A DNA stretch of 64,000 bases from assembly GCA_013368315.1 (NCBI GenBank), contig JAACJM010000024.1, forward strand, positions 372,001 to 436,000. Direction: 5' to 3'. The stretch comes from Tetrapyrgos nigripes (taxonomy: Eukaryota; Basidiomycota; Agaricomycetes; Agaricales; Campanellaceae). The notes beneath the pieces were generated by a model. The model ran no database searches. It had not been told where the DNA came from and saw only the letters and a program-made list of their open reading frames with translations. This document shows positions 9,175 through 19,652 of the stretch, in pieces. Numbering within the stretch: the stretch's first letter is position 1; every line of letters starts with the position of its first letter. The position numbers and the translations under genes are program-made.

Positions 9175-10725
9175 CTAGTCTGCCATGGCGGCAAGACGTT
9201 CCAGCACATCGGGGGCAGAGAGCACTTCTTCGTGGCCAAGCTTCAAGCTGAAGAAGCTCAAAGAGACCACCCTGCCTGCTTTGAACCCAGTGAGACGGCT
9301 TTCCAGCATGTTAGCGATGGCCTTGAGAAGGGTGAATTGTCCGTAGCCGAAATAGCGTAGCAGAGAAACTTCAAGGGTCGATAGGGAAGGAAGGAGTGGG
9401 CGAGTGATGCTTTTGGGATCAACCAGAAGAAGTCGAAGGAAGCAGTCGTCTGACATGGCATCGTCTTCAGACATGTCGACATCAAGGTGGGTTATGCTAG
9501 AGCTTCTTCGCAATATCTGAAGCAATTCACCTTGATGCGGTCGCACGTCTTTCAGGGAAAGCCTTTGTAAAGGAGGATTGGATCGGGACAGCATGGAAAC
9601 AAGAGGTGCCAGCTTTAATGGTTCTTTCAAGTCTACGTCTGTATTTCCCTTAACATCAAGAGTCTCTAAACGGGGAAGCTGCAGATGTTTGAAGAGATCG
9701 AGATCGTCGGGTTCCATAAGAGTATGCAAATGCAAATGAGAAAGACCGGACTGGAGGCAGTTAATTGGTTGATCTGTGAAAGGGTTTGGGAAGCTAGGCT
9801 CCCACTGAAAGTCCAGATGAAGGCGTTGGAGGTTCAAGCAGGAGCTCGATGACACCATCTCCAAGTCAAGCAGTTGATAGAGCGGGATCTTTAAGACGGT
9901 GACAGTGGAAACGGTCCGGGGTGGGCAGATTTCTGCAAGGGCAACCCCATCACAAGTATCTGCTTCAAGCTGTCGCAAGTTGGTAGCGTACTTGAGAATC
10001 ACAGAGAGCTCGCGGCATTCTTGTACTCCGGGTAACCAAGCTTGGAATGTCAATGAGTCAAGCCTCCCCAAAGACAGCCTGCGTTCCCGTTCATTGAGCC
10101 ACGAGAAGCACCCGGATCCAATCAGCTGAGCAGACCTCCATTGAGCTGAGCAGCCAAGCACCATCTCGAAGACGAGGCGTGCATTTTGCCTGTCTTTGTG
10201 GTAGTCGAAGCAGCGGACATCCACAGTCAGTGGCATTTTCTTCACCACAGATAAGTGATGGGTTAAAATATGAACGTGCGCGCTAGTAATTTCGACGTCG
10301 AGATCTAGCATAATTGTGAGCCAGGCGTGTGGTGCGACTTGTCTCCAGAGAGAACACGTATGGGACAGAGCGGTGAACGGTGCATAGACTCCATGGTTGC
10401 CTCTATCTGCTTCATGCTTGTCGTGACAGTAAAGAGCGAAAATCTTCTCCAACAACTCCACAGGCATCTTGCGTATATTCCCAAGCAGGGAACGTTTCCT
10501 CTCCAAAGACGCCGCGGCGAGATTTCTCTGCTCTTCTAATACATGCTCCCGGTTCTCCAACGTTCGTAGCTGTTCATCGTAAGAGTTGATCTGCTGTTGT
10601 AAGGACTCTATGGATGCAAGGAGGTGGTCGCAATCTGCTTCGGATAGTGTAACTCAGCTACGCAGTTGACGGGTATTGAGATCGAAGTCTTCGTCGACAA
10701 ACGTGGGGATATCATCATTTGACAT
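9175..10725 (-). pseudogene. F-box/LRR-like protein (array copy 2), interrupted by an early stop codon
   Basis: The reading frame parallels copy 1 (3602-5164). It starts MSNDDIPTFVDEDFDLNTRQ at 10725 and runs to 9175. Codon 24 is TGA (10656-10654), where copy 1 has TGG (RSW). After that stop the frame is fully open for 493 codons through the coil, the F-box (IRKMPVELLEKIFALYCHD) and the LRR-like region. It is therefore either a recent pseudogene with one nonsense change or a gene reinitiating at the next in-frame ATG (10560), which would give a 461-residue protein missing part of the coiled coil but keeping the F-box. Most of the body shows ordinary divergence from copy 1, but the F-box region is nearly identical. 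Confidence 0.8.
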
Positions 10726-11325
10726 GTTTTGAATCAGGAATGAGATATGATAGGCAGGAATCCGGCGTTGAAGCTTGAAGTTCTGTCGCGATGTTGAATG
10801 AAAGACAAAAGAATAAAGGTGTTCCTCATATTTCTGTACAAGAGAAGTAAGCACTGAGTGATTCCCTGTCAGCCTATAAAGTTCTGATAATTCTGGCTGG
10901 CAGTGTCCTGCCTTGTAGAAGAGGTAGCGGTGGTGGTGCAAGTTGAAGCAGTTCAATGGGACGGTGGGAAAACAGTCTTATCTGTTCTCTATAGTAATAC
11001 TATTAGTACTTTCGACGACCATCCCAGGACTCGCTCATGATGGAAAGAAGTTGAGGTGCGCACCGACTACACTCCGAAAAAGCTTACTGCTAACTCACTG
11101 CGCTTACTCAGGATTTTCGGGTCCCACCCGCCTCGAAGATCAGGATACCTTGGACCACACGGAGCGCGCACAATTTCTACAGGAGCGCCGTGGGCATCAA
11201 ATGCTGATTTGATGACCACCCCGACGGCACATAAGACACGAGACAACTTCTCGATGCTTGTTCAACGTCATTTAACCTGGAGTCTAATCCCTCAACAGTG
11301 GTCACAATCAGCAGAAGCTATTGGA
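10726..11325. other. Divergent intergenic region between F-box copy 2 and FMO-B
   Basis: It contains the upstream regions of both genes. The 130-bp repeat seen upstream of FMO-A is absent. No gene was seen. Confidence 0.4.
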
Positions 11326-11333
11326 TATATAAG
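11326..11333 (+). promoter_or_regulatory. TATA element of FMO-B
   Basis: TATATAAG lies 60 bp upstream of the ATG, matching the placement in FMO-A. Confidence 0.5.
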
Positions 11334-11385
11334 ATATGCTGCTGGATAACCTCTCACATCCCACCTAGCCTCCCCCGAAACCAAA

Positions 11386-12949
11386 ATGTCTCAACAACCA
11401 CCAACTGAAGCAAAGGTGCTCATTGTGGGTGCAGGCCCTTCAGGTCTGACCACTGCAATTGCTTTGCTCAAGAATGGTATCCCACTGCAAGATATTGTCA
11501 TTGTTGATAGTGTCCTGAGCGAAGAGCATAGTTCGAGAGCTGTAGTCGTACACGCGGCTACTCTCGAGGTATGTGCTTTTCAGTTTGTAATGTCCTGCTT
11601 GAATGTTAACTCTATCACGCGTGTAGGCTCTCGACTCTCTCGACTCTCTTGGATGCGCAGAAGAGCTTATCTCAGTTGGCATTCTTCAGCAACGACTCCA
11701 TGTACAAGATGGAAATGGGTCGCTTTTCGTGCTCAACGATTTCACAAAACTACAACCCTATACTAAATTCCCGTTTGCCTGTGTAATCAGCCAGGCTCAC
11801 ACGGAAATGGTCTTGCATAAAGCTCTGGAAGCACTAGGTGGCCATGTTTTCAGGCCTCTGACGGCAGTAGGGATGAAGCCTGTTGGGAACGGTCTGGAGA
11901 TCACATTTGAAAGTGGTCAAGTCATCACGGCTCGATATGTCATCGCTGCAGACGGTGCCCGTTCCGTGGTATGCATATCCGTCCATTTTAGTATCTTCTA
12001 CAGCTCTCTGATATTACTATCTTGTCTACATAGATTCGCTCAATCTCAGGAATCAAATATAAGGACCCCCAAGGTCTCGAGAAGGACCGGTCCGTCGACG
12101 CAAGAACATCCCAAATGATTCTGGCCGACGTCTCATTCCAAACCAACCTCGATGATGTGTTGCCTATCAACCCGTACACCGGTCGTTTCACCATCGGCCC
12201 GGACGGATTTTTCCTCATTGTCCCTCTGGCCCATCCCAAAAGCAATTCAACTCTCTATGGGACTTCGGAGCCGGTCTACCGAATTGGATTTTCCATCCCT
12301 CTAGCTAAAGGCGAAGCACCCTCTCGTCCTGGGCTAGAAGTTCTTCAAAAATTCGTAGACACACAGGGGCCAAAGTTTATTTCGTCAGATTTCTCGAGGA
12401 ATCCTAATAAACCCGTGCATTTGAAGAAGGTTTATTGGTCGACGAGGTTCAGGACGCATTCTGCAATAGCAGACACGTTCTTCAAGAGGATTCGTGGTGA
12501 GACAAAGGAAGAAAATGGAGGGATTGTGATGCTTGTCGGGGATGCTGCACACATTCATTCGCCGGTAAGGTTCACCCTTGTCTTCTGCGGAACTTGGATA
12601 GTATGTGCTGACATGACTGCTCTCTGACTGTGACAATGGTCTTCAGGTCGGCGGTCAAGGAATGAATCTCGGAATTCGTGACGCCGTTGGTCTCGGAGTT
12701 GTTGTAGCGAAACACATCCAGTCAGCGGACGCGACTATTGACACCAATCTCCAGATCCTGCAAGACTTCGCCGAGAATAGACACGACAAGGCGTCAAACC
12801 AGATTGCTATGACGAAAAGATTTGCCTGGTTTGTGGGCTCGTTGATGAATCCATGGTCCTTACAGTATTGGGGTGTGTATCTACTCGCAAGACTTCCGTT
12901 CCTCAAGGACAAGTTGGTTTGGCAGTTGAGTGGTCTTGGGAATCCATAA
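11386..12949 (+). CDS. FAD-dependent monooxygenase FMO-B
   Basis: Four phase-0 exons (11386-11568, 11627-11968, 12034-12564, 12647-12949) give 452 residues. Intron positions are identical to FMO-A and FMO-C. It carries VLIVGAGPSGLTTA, the DG motif YVIAADGARSV, and GDAAHIHSP joined to VGGQGMNLGIRDAVG, so it is a class A flavin hydroxylase like its neighbours. Exon 2 is 9 nt longer than in the paralogues because of a small tandem duplication, giving ALDSLDSLGC where FMO-A has ALESIGC. The C-terminus is three residues shorter in the hydroxylase tail. No stop or frameshift is present and splice sites are canonical, so it should be functional. The substrate is unknown, and the tandem arrangement suggests related or sequential oxidations. 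Confidence 0.87.
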
Positions 12950-13282
12950 ATAGGACTCAATCAAGATGATTATTACAAGATCATTTCTGTCGTCTCCGGG
13001 AGTGTTGTCGATATACATTTTCAATTCTGTGTGCCTGGACGGATCAACGCCACTTCACTTCGCTTATACATAGACCGCACAGACCTGGAAGTTCGGACAA
13101 ATCTGACGGTTGTTGTACTGACTACCCCTATACGAACTTTCGACGGCTAAACGAGATGTGTTCGTCTAAACTTAAGGTAAGATGGATTACAAGAACCCCT
13201 CAAACGGATAGTGCATTGTCAGCCATCCGGACAGAACGGGATACTATACGCTCAAACATCCCTCTCGTTGCCTGAGGCCCAG

Positions 13283-13290
13283 TATATAGA
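13283..13290 (+). promoter_or_regulatory. TATA element of FMO-C
   Basis: TATATAGA lies 80 bp upstream of the ATG, with a second AT stretch (gtatatattt) directly after it. Confidence 0.45.
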
Positions 13291-13362
13291 GTATATATTT
13301 GAATCTGACCATCCAAAAAGATCCTCACTCTTCTCTGCTACTGCAGCTATTCCTATAATCCG

Positions 13363-14891
13363 ATGTCTCAACCACCACCCACTCATGCAAAAATACTCGT
13401 AGTCGGTGCAGGACCATGTGGTCTGACCACTGCTATTTCCTTAATCAAGAATGGAATCCCCATTCAGGACATTACCGTTGTTGATGGTGCTCTTCACGGA
13501 CAGAACACTTCGAGGGCTATGGTATTACATGCAGCTACTATGGAGGTACGTCGTATTGGCGCTATTCCCGATTACGTCGTTCAAAGCTCGTACTTTCTCC
13601 AGGCCCTTGAGTCCATTGGATGCGTGGACAACATCAATCTCTCCAGTATCCATATGCAAGGAATGCGTGTGCAAGACGGAAAGGGATCGCCTCTACTCAT
13701 CGGCGATCTTACCTCATTGCAACCATACACTAAATACGCATACTCGTGCAACATCAGCCAGGCTCATGTCGAAATTGAGTTGCACAAAGAGTTCGAACGA
13801 CTAGGCGGCCATGTCTTCAGACCTCTGAAAGCAATAGGGATGAAGCCACTTCAGAGTGGTTTACAAGTGACCTTTGAGAGTGGTGAAGTCATCACTGCGA
13901 AATATGTAGTTGCTGCAGACGGTTCTCGTTCTGTGGTATGTTTACTTCATACTCATAACCATTCTGTTCAAGGTCTCACATTCTCTTCCCAGATCCGTTC
14001 TGTCTCTGGAATTTCCTTTGCTGACCCAGACGGTATTGAGAAAGACAAAACCATCGACCCGAGAACATCTCAAATCGTTTTAGCAGACGTCTCTTTCGAT
14101 ACCAGCCTGGAACATGTATTCCCTACCGACCCTTATCTCGGCACCTTCTCCATCTCCAAAGACGGTCTCTTTCTCACTTCTCCTTTGGCACACCCTCAAG
14201 CCAAATCAGTCATCTACGGTGCCACGGACCCAATCTTCCGCATTGGGCTTTCTATTCCTCTAGATCAAGGAGAAGCGCCCTCTCATCCTGGGATAGAAGT
14301 GCTTCAGAGATACATAGACGAGCGGGGACCGATGGTCATTTCGTCTAATCCCTCGAGAAATCCCAACAAGCCTGTGCATCTGAAAGAGGTCTACTGGTCC
14401 TCGAGATTTAGGACGCATTCTGCCATTGCAGACACGTTGTTTAAGAGGATACATGGGGATACAGAGGAAGGGAGTGGAGGGATCGTGATGCTTGTCGGGG
14501 ACGCTGCTCATATTCATTCACCGGTGAGATTTGACCGTCTTTCCAGAGCGAGAATTTTAGCACTGACATTTTGTTGCAGATTGGTGGCCAAGGAATGAAC
14601 CTCGGGATCCGAGACGCCGTGGGCCTAGGAGCTGTTATAGCGAAACACATCCAGTCAACAACGAATGCGAACGCAACTGTTGATACCGACCTTCAAATGT
14701 TGCAAGACTTTGCCAAAGAGAGATACGAAAAGGCGTCGAGGCAGATCGCTATGACGAAGAGATTTGTCTGGTTTGTAGTTTTGTTGATGAATCCATGGTC
14801 TATACAGTATTGGGTTCTGTACATGTTAGGAAGTATTCCGTTCTTCAAGAGGTTGTTGATTTGGCAGTTGAGCGGACTTGGGAATAGGTAA
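13363..14891 (+). CDS. FAD-dependent monooxygenase FMO-C
   Basis: Four phase-0 exons (13363-13545, 13603-13935, 13993-14523, 14580-14891) give 452 residues. Motifs are ILVVGAGPCGLTTA, YVVAADGSRSV, and GDAAHIHSP with IGGQGMNLGIRDAVG. Introns 1 and 2 are each exactly 57 nt and contain no in-frame stop, so the unspliced DNA stays open from 13363 to 14598. The spliced product is chosen because the removed stretches have no counterpart in FMO-A or FMO-B and have good donor, branch and acceptor signals. The gene is only about 410 bp downstream of FMO-B in the same direction, and the pair probably arose by tandem duplication. Confidence 0.88.
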
Positions 14892-15030
14892 AAAGGAAGA
14901 GAACAGACATGACAATTAAGAGTGGACTACTGATATCTACCGTCACTTCAGATATTTATAATACGTTATAACATGCTTTAATGGGTACCATGACTAGAAC
15001 TAATAGACAATTCTCGGTGTTGGAACAAGC

Positions 15031-15130
15031 CTACAAAGTCAGTGAGGCAACTCTGCCTGCTTTGAGCCCAACGACACGATTTTCCAACATGTCTCGTACC
15101 AGCTTCAGCAAAGAGTGCTTGTCCAACGAT
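15031..15130 (-). pseudogene. Relic of an F-box/LRR gene 3' end
   Basis: The minus-strand reading LLKLVRDMLENRVVGLKAGR followed by VASLTL matches the C-terminal part of the array F-box proteins (LLKPIANMLESRVIGFQAGR in copy 1). Nothing recognisable extends further upstream, so only about 100 bp of a third copy remains. Its position after FMO-C continues the FMO/F-box alternation of the array. Confidence 0.7.
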
Positions 15131-15250
15131 TCGGAGTCGGCGTGGAAGAGATAATTCGAAGGTGGAAAGGGATGGAAGCAGAGGTTGACAGAGTTTTCAA
15201 AAAAATGTGATGCGACGTATATGCAAAAGCAAGAAATATGTACAGCACTG

Positions 15251-16779
15251 TTATTTGCCGTGCCCAAATCCCAATTTTGAACCCGACATCCTCAGACTAC
15301 CGTTGCGTTTATATTCGTCGCAACAACGACACACTCCTTCCAATGATGTATACATCCCAGCATATCCTAATCCACCTTTTTCTGGGGATAGCCTCGCACG
15401 CGAGTCGTCAACAAGGGCATGTAACAACGCCAAGTGAAAAGTAGATGGTTGTAAATTTAGCAGGTTACCTGCTAGTCCGGGTAACATCCTACCGATAAAT
15501 GACAGCAGGGGTGCCTTGGACGAGCGCAACAGATGTCTTGCGAGGTAGTATCTCTCGACCAAATGTGAGACCATCAACAAGGCAGTCGGTGACAGTGATG
15601 TATAGGTGAACTTGCCATCGTTGAAATGCTTGAGGGCAGCGTAGATATCAGTCCACCTCGGGGCCTGCCCTGGGTCCGTCACTGTAAACGCTTGTCCACC
15701 AATGTCAGGGTTTTTGCCGTCCTGTATGAATTCTATCAAACGCTGCTCGTAGCATAGATGCGCTTGAGAACAATTCTCCACGTATAACATGTTTTGGACC
15801 ATGTTCCCAAAAAAAGTAGGCGTTCCTTGCTCTTGAATGAAATATTCGAATAAGTCTGCGGCTGGGCCATAGATTGCGCTTCCTGGACGAAGGGTGCCCG
15901 TATGCATAGCCTTTCCTGTCGACCCAATTCTCTTATCAGCCTCTTTGACCAGCTTCTCGCCCTCCAATTTCGTGTAAGAATAGACCGTCATGAACTCCTC
16001 GACTCTCTTCGGCAGGACCGAGTCATCACTGACGACTTGGACAAATCGCGCAGGTTCCTTCTCCCAAGGCCACAACAACAAACGGGACGCGTGCTGCGCA
16101 ACAGAGGTAGAAGACGTAGAGATGAGGACACTTGCACCCACGGCGAGGGCAGCATCTATGACATTGCGTGTACCGTCAATATTGACTTTGGCGGATAACG
16201 GGACGAGGGAAGGATGTCTTTCGTAGAAACGGATGATGGCGGCGGTGTGGAAGACAGTGATTTCGGATGCAGGCTGATCATGGCCGACCTTAGGCCAAGG
16301 TGCGCTGAAAGCAGCCTTGACCTGTTCAGCGTCGGTCAGGTCGACAGGAAAGAAAGCGACTTCACTGGCTGGGCCAGAGGTAAAGTCGCGTCGATTAGAG
16401 GGACGTATGTCAATGTTACGGATGTACTTTGGTGACTCTCCACGTTCGAGGAGATGTCTGATGATCCATCCTCCGAGAAATCCAGACTAAAATGCATTGT
16501 TAGTCTGCTATCTAAATTTAAGAACTGGAAACGCACGCCTCCCGTCACAATGTATCGTCTACCGGTCTTCAAGGGAAGGTGATCCTGCAAAGAAACTGGG
16601 GAGCTCGAGAGTTTCTGGGAAACTTGCTCGAAATCTTTGGTTGTCCATCTCTTCGGTGAGATATCTTGTACTCTCGAGGTGACTTGCGTCAGCGCTCTGT
16701 CATTGGTGCGTAGGTATATCAACCAGAGTGCTACAAGTACACCAACAGCAAGCAGAGGAGTTAAATTTTCATGAAGCAT
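15251..16779 (-). CDS. 3-beta-hydroxysteroid dehydrogenase/sterol-4-carboxylate dehydrogenase-like protein
   Basis: Two exons (16779-16537 and 16486-15251) join to 492 residues. An N-terminal membrane anchor (LTPLLAVGVLVALWLIYL) precedes the NAD(P)-binding motif, split by the intron as VTGG|SGFLGGWIIRHLLERGE. The short-chain-dehydrogenase active-site pair appears as YSYTKLEGEKLVKEAD, and RPGSAIYGP and the downstream NMVQNMLYVENCSQAH segment are typical of the 3Beta_HSD/Erg26 family. Members oxidise 3-beta-hydroxy groups on sterols and related lipids at the ER. Its position next to three flavin hydroxylases raises the possibility of a small metabolic cluster, but canonical Erg26 is a housekeeping enzyme of about 350 residues and this protein is longer. 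A specialised extended SDR is an alternative. Confidence 0.8.
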
Positions 16780-17050
16780 GGTGCCAAGTGACTAGTGACC
16801 GCGTACGTTTGCATCATTGGGCATGACACCAGGCTAACTCCGAGCTCGAGACGTGGGGAAGAAAAAACAAATGAAGTTGGGTACGCAACACAGCCACGAA
16901 AACGGTTGCAAGTTGCATTCGCAGCCATCTTGATATGTAGTTTACACATAGCTCGAGTACATAAATTTCAGCTATCCGGCCACTTCCCAGACGCTGTCGC
17001 TGTCGCTGTCGTACCAGACTGTCCAACTCAGCACTACTTCCCCGAGAATC

Positions 17051-18669
17051 TTACAAAACCAAAACACGTAGGCCCGCCTCGGCCTTGAAATCTCCTAGAG
17101 ACTCCTCCCAGTCCAGCTTTTCCGAGTCCCGGCCCTCTTCACCCGTGAGAGGACTGACAGTGACGCAACTCAAACTGTCAATGCCCATGTTGGTCCTGGA
17201 GCGAAGCATGCAAACGAAAGCTGATGTAGGGAATGAACATGAAAAAAACCGCATGTCAAGCTCCTTCAAACGAGGAAGTAATTATAATACAGATGTTGAT
17301 TCCGTGAGATTGACGGTGAGAGAGTCTAAAAAATGGGTAGTGAAGGGAGACTTGACTATCTCCTGCAGATCGGCCGCGTCGCAGTTATGAATTGTTAAAA
17401 CGGCGAGCGACTGAAGCTGTTGGAGGAGAGCAATGACTTCGGTGTCCTCAACCAACAGCAAGTTTTCCAGACAGAGCGAAATTAGGTTGCACTGCGAACG
17501 CTCCAGGAAAGATATGATGGAATCGTGTTCTGAACTAAATGAGAAGCTTTCGGAATCAAGGCACTTATTTGGTGTACCGGACACCTTGAGATGCGTGAGG
17601 AGCGGTAGTGTGAGGTTATCGAAAAAAACCCAAAGCTCCGGATTATTATAGTCGATGGTTATGGACAAGGATTCTAGATGGTTGTGTACGACCTTGGGAT
17701 AGTGGTTCGCTTTGTACTCATTATTTCTATTATCAGCAAAGGTGGCATGGCGAGCCCGCCAGGCCAAATTCAGATACACCAAGGCGATGGGTGTTATGCA
17801 TCGATGAAGAGTCACTCGTGACTCCATGGAAAGACAAGGGACTCGGAGGGCACGGAGTTATTCCGACGGTGCATGTCGTGAATGGTGACATCCGTAAGGA
17901 GAGGAGCATACTCGAAAGCATCACAGGCTTTCTGGCCGCGATAACGAGTGGGAAGCCTCCATATGTCGAGGTGTTTGAGTAGTGGAAGTTTGTTTCTGAC
18001 AGGCAAGTTCTTCTCGTTCAGCAGAAGTGCTTCACCCACGGAGATGGATATCGATTGCCATCGTGAAGAATGTGCACTGAGAGTTCTGAGGGCGTCTTGC
18101 TGGGGTTCGTCGTCAACTTTGCCGTCGAAAGGAAACTCCGTGATGATAGTGAGAGGATGATTTTGCGAAAGCTTGAGATGCAACTCCAGCATAGGCTTCA
18201 TCGTGTCCCCATACCAACAAACCTAATCACTGTTACAGAAATCGAGGTCCAGGGAAGACCACAGAGACGGAGTCGTATGGGCTAGCTCGCGCGATCCAGC
18301 ACAGATCTGAGACAAACGGACAGCTGGAGAGTCCATTTTATCTTCGGCCTCCAGGCATTTAATGCAGCAAAAGGCAAAGATGTTCAACGATATCTCGGGC
18401 GGTAAAGATCTAATGGGTGCCAGAAGGGAACGGGATTCCACGACTCAACGAAGAGCCACCTGCTGTTTGTCTCGTAGCGCGGCGATAGTCTCTTCTGTCG
18501 TGAGGCCGCCTATGTCCACATCATATTTCTGAACCTCATGTTGTGCCTCGACGAGACACCGCAAAACATACTCCGCATCCGCTGAGAACGTTCCAAAGTT
18601 GCTGCGTAGCAATTCAGGAATATCCAGGACCGCCGAAGGTAACATGGGATCGAGAGGAACCAGCTGCAA
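17051..18669 (-). pseudogene. Decayed F-box/LRR gene
   Basis: The minus strand can be followed from MQLVPLDPMLPSAVLDIPEL (start 18669), a typical agaricomycete F-box N-terminus, through the F-box (APIRSLPPEISLNIFAFCC) to LPRLKELDMRFF near the C-terminus. The frame is interrupted by TGA at 18447-18445 (after QVALR), TAG at 18225-18223 (after FCNSD), a frameshift close to 17815-17825, and TAA at 17284-17282 (after TSVL). Three of the four are consistent with single C-to-T changes in Arg or Gln codons. The C-terminal motif DSEKLDWEESLGDF recurs in degraded form in the relic at 33840-34330. It was once an SCF-adaptor-like gene, now certainly non-functional as a full protein. Confidence 0.8.
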
Positions 18670-19652
18670 TTTCCAGCCAAAGACGTGGAATTATTGAAAG
18701 AAAGTCTACATACAATAAATCAAATTCCCAAACTTGTTCCTCTCTATCGTTCCAAATCGGCGAGGCGCAGAATTAAGAGAGAGTATGAGGTCTTCTTTTC
18801 CCTTCGTTTGGAGACGTCGATGGGTAGAATAGGATGAAGGAAGTACCAAGTCGCATTGTATTTAAGGTGGTGCTGCACAACGTGCACTGTTAGACATCTT
18901 GTTCAAGTTTATGAGTCATGTTCGGTCACAGTCGGTCTTTGATGATTGATCAGGGCGCGGTCCCAGTCGAAAAATTCAGATGTGATCAAGTTCAATGACA
19001 AGTGGTGATGGCAGTTTGAGGATAGGATAGGAGGAGCCGGCACTACGGACCCATAAGGTGAGTCGAAATTGATGGGCAGCCGGATCACGAGCGAATTCCC
19101 CTTTCTCTCTCTAGCCTTCTCAACGTTGGGGCTACAGCCTTGCCTCGCTCTCTTTACATCTCTGATGAGTTGATTCTGGAGGCCTGCCTGAGCTTTCTTT
19201 CAGCCAACGAATACTTTTTTACCGGTCATACGGAAACGAGGCTGCTGTTGGGCTGCTTTTTTGACGGCGTTCTGCTTCCGGCGTATCAGCTCTTGATCCT
19301 AGCCCGGGTAATACACCCCTCCTCCTCCTGGCAAACCAAGCTTTACTAGTAATAATGCACCAAGTTCGTTCCATTTTCTCTTGGTTGCGTCAGAATGATC
19401 TGACATGACATCAGGTCTCTAGAGTCACTCCATGCCTCCTCCTTCCAGATGCTACACAGACAACTAGTGAGTGGATAAGTTATGTTCTGTCTTCTACGTA
19501 TCTAAATCCTCATTTTATAATATTCTATAATAACTGTATAACATCATTAACATAGATACTTTTCTGTTTAGCTCGCTTACTCTTCAAAGACATCAAGTCG
19601 CACTTGGAAATGAAGTAGTTCCAGGATACCGAAAGCGGGAACAGAAGAGAAA
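18670..19652. other. Intergenic region
   Basis: It contains an AT-rich stretch (about 19500-19560). Scattered short ORFs have no coding character. No gene or repeat was recognised. Confidence 0.4.

Noticed and set aside
17051..18447. Classical RIP signature inferred from CpA context of the stop codons
   Set aside because: Stops made from CAA and CAG necessarily have CpA context, so the stops alone cannot show a RIP preference.
19140..19349. Plus-strand ORF with MPRSLYISDELILEA start
   Set aside because: Isolated, no domain, no splice continuation.
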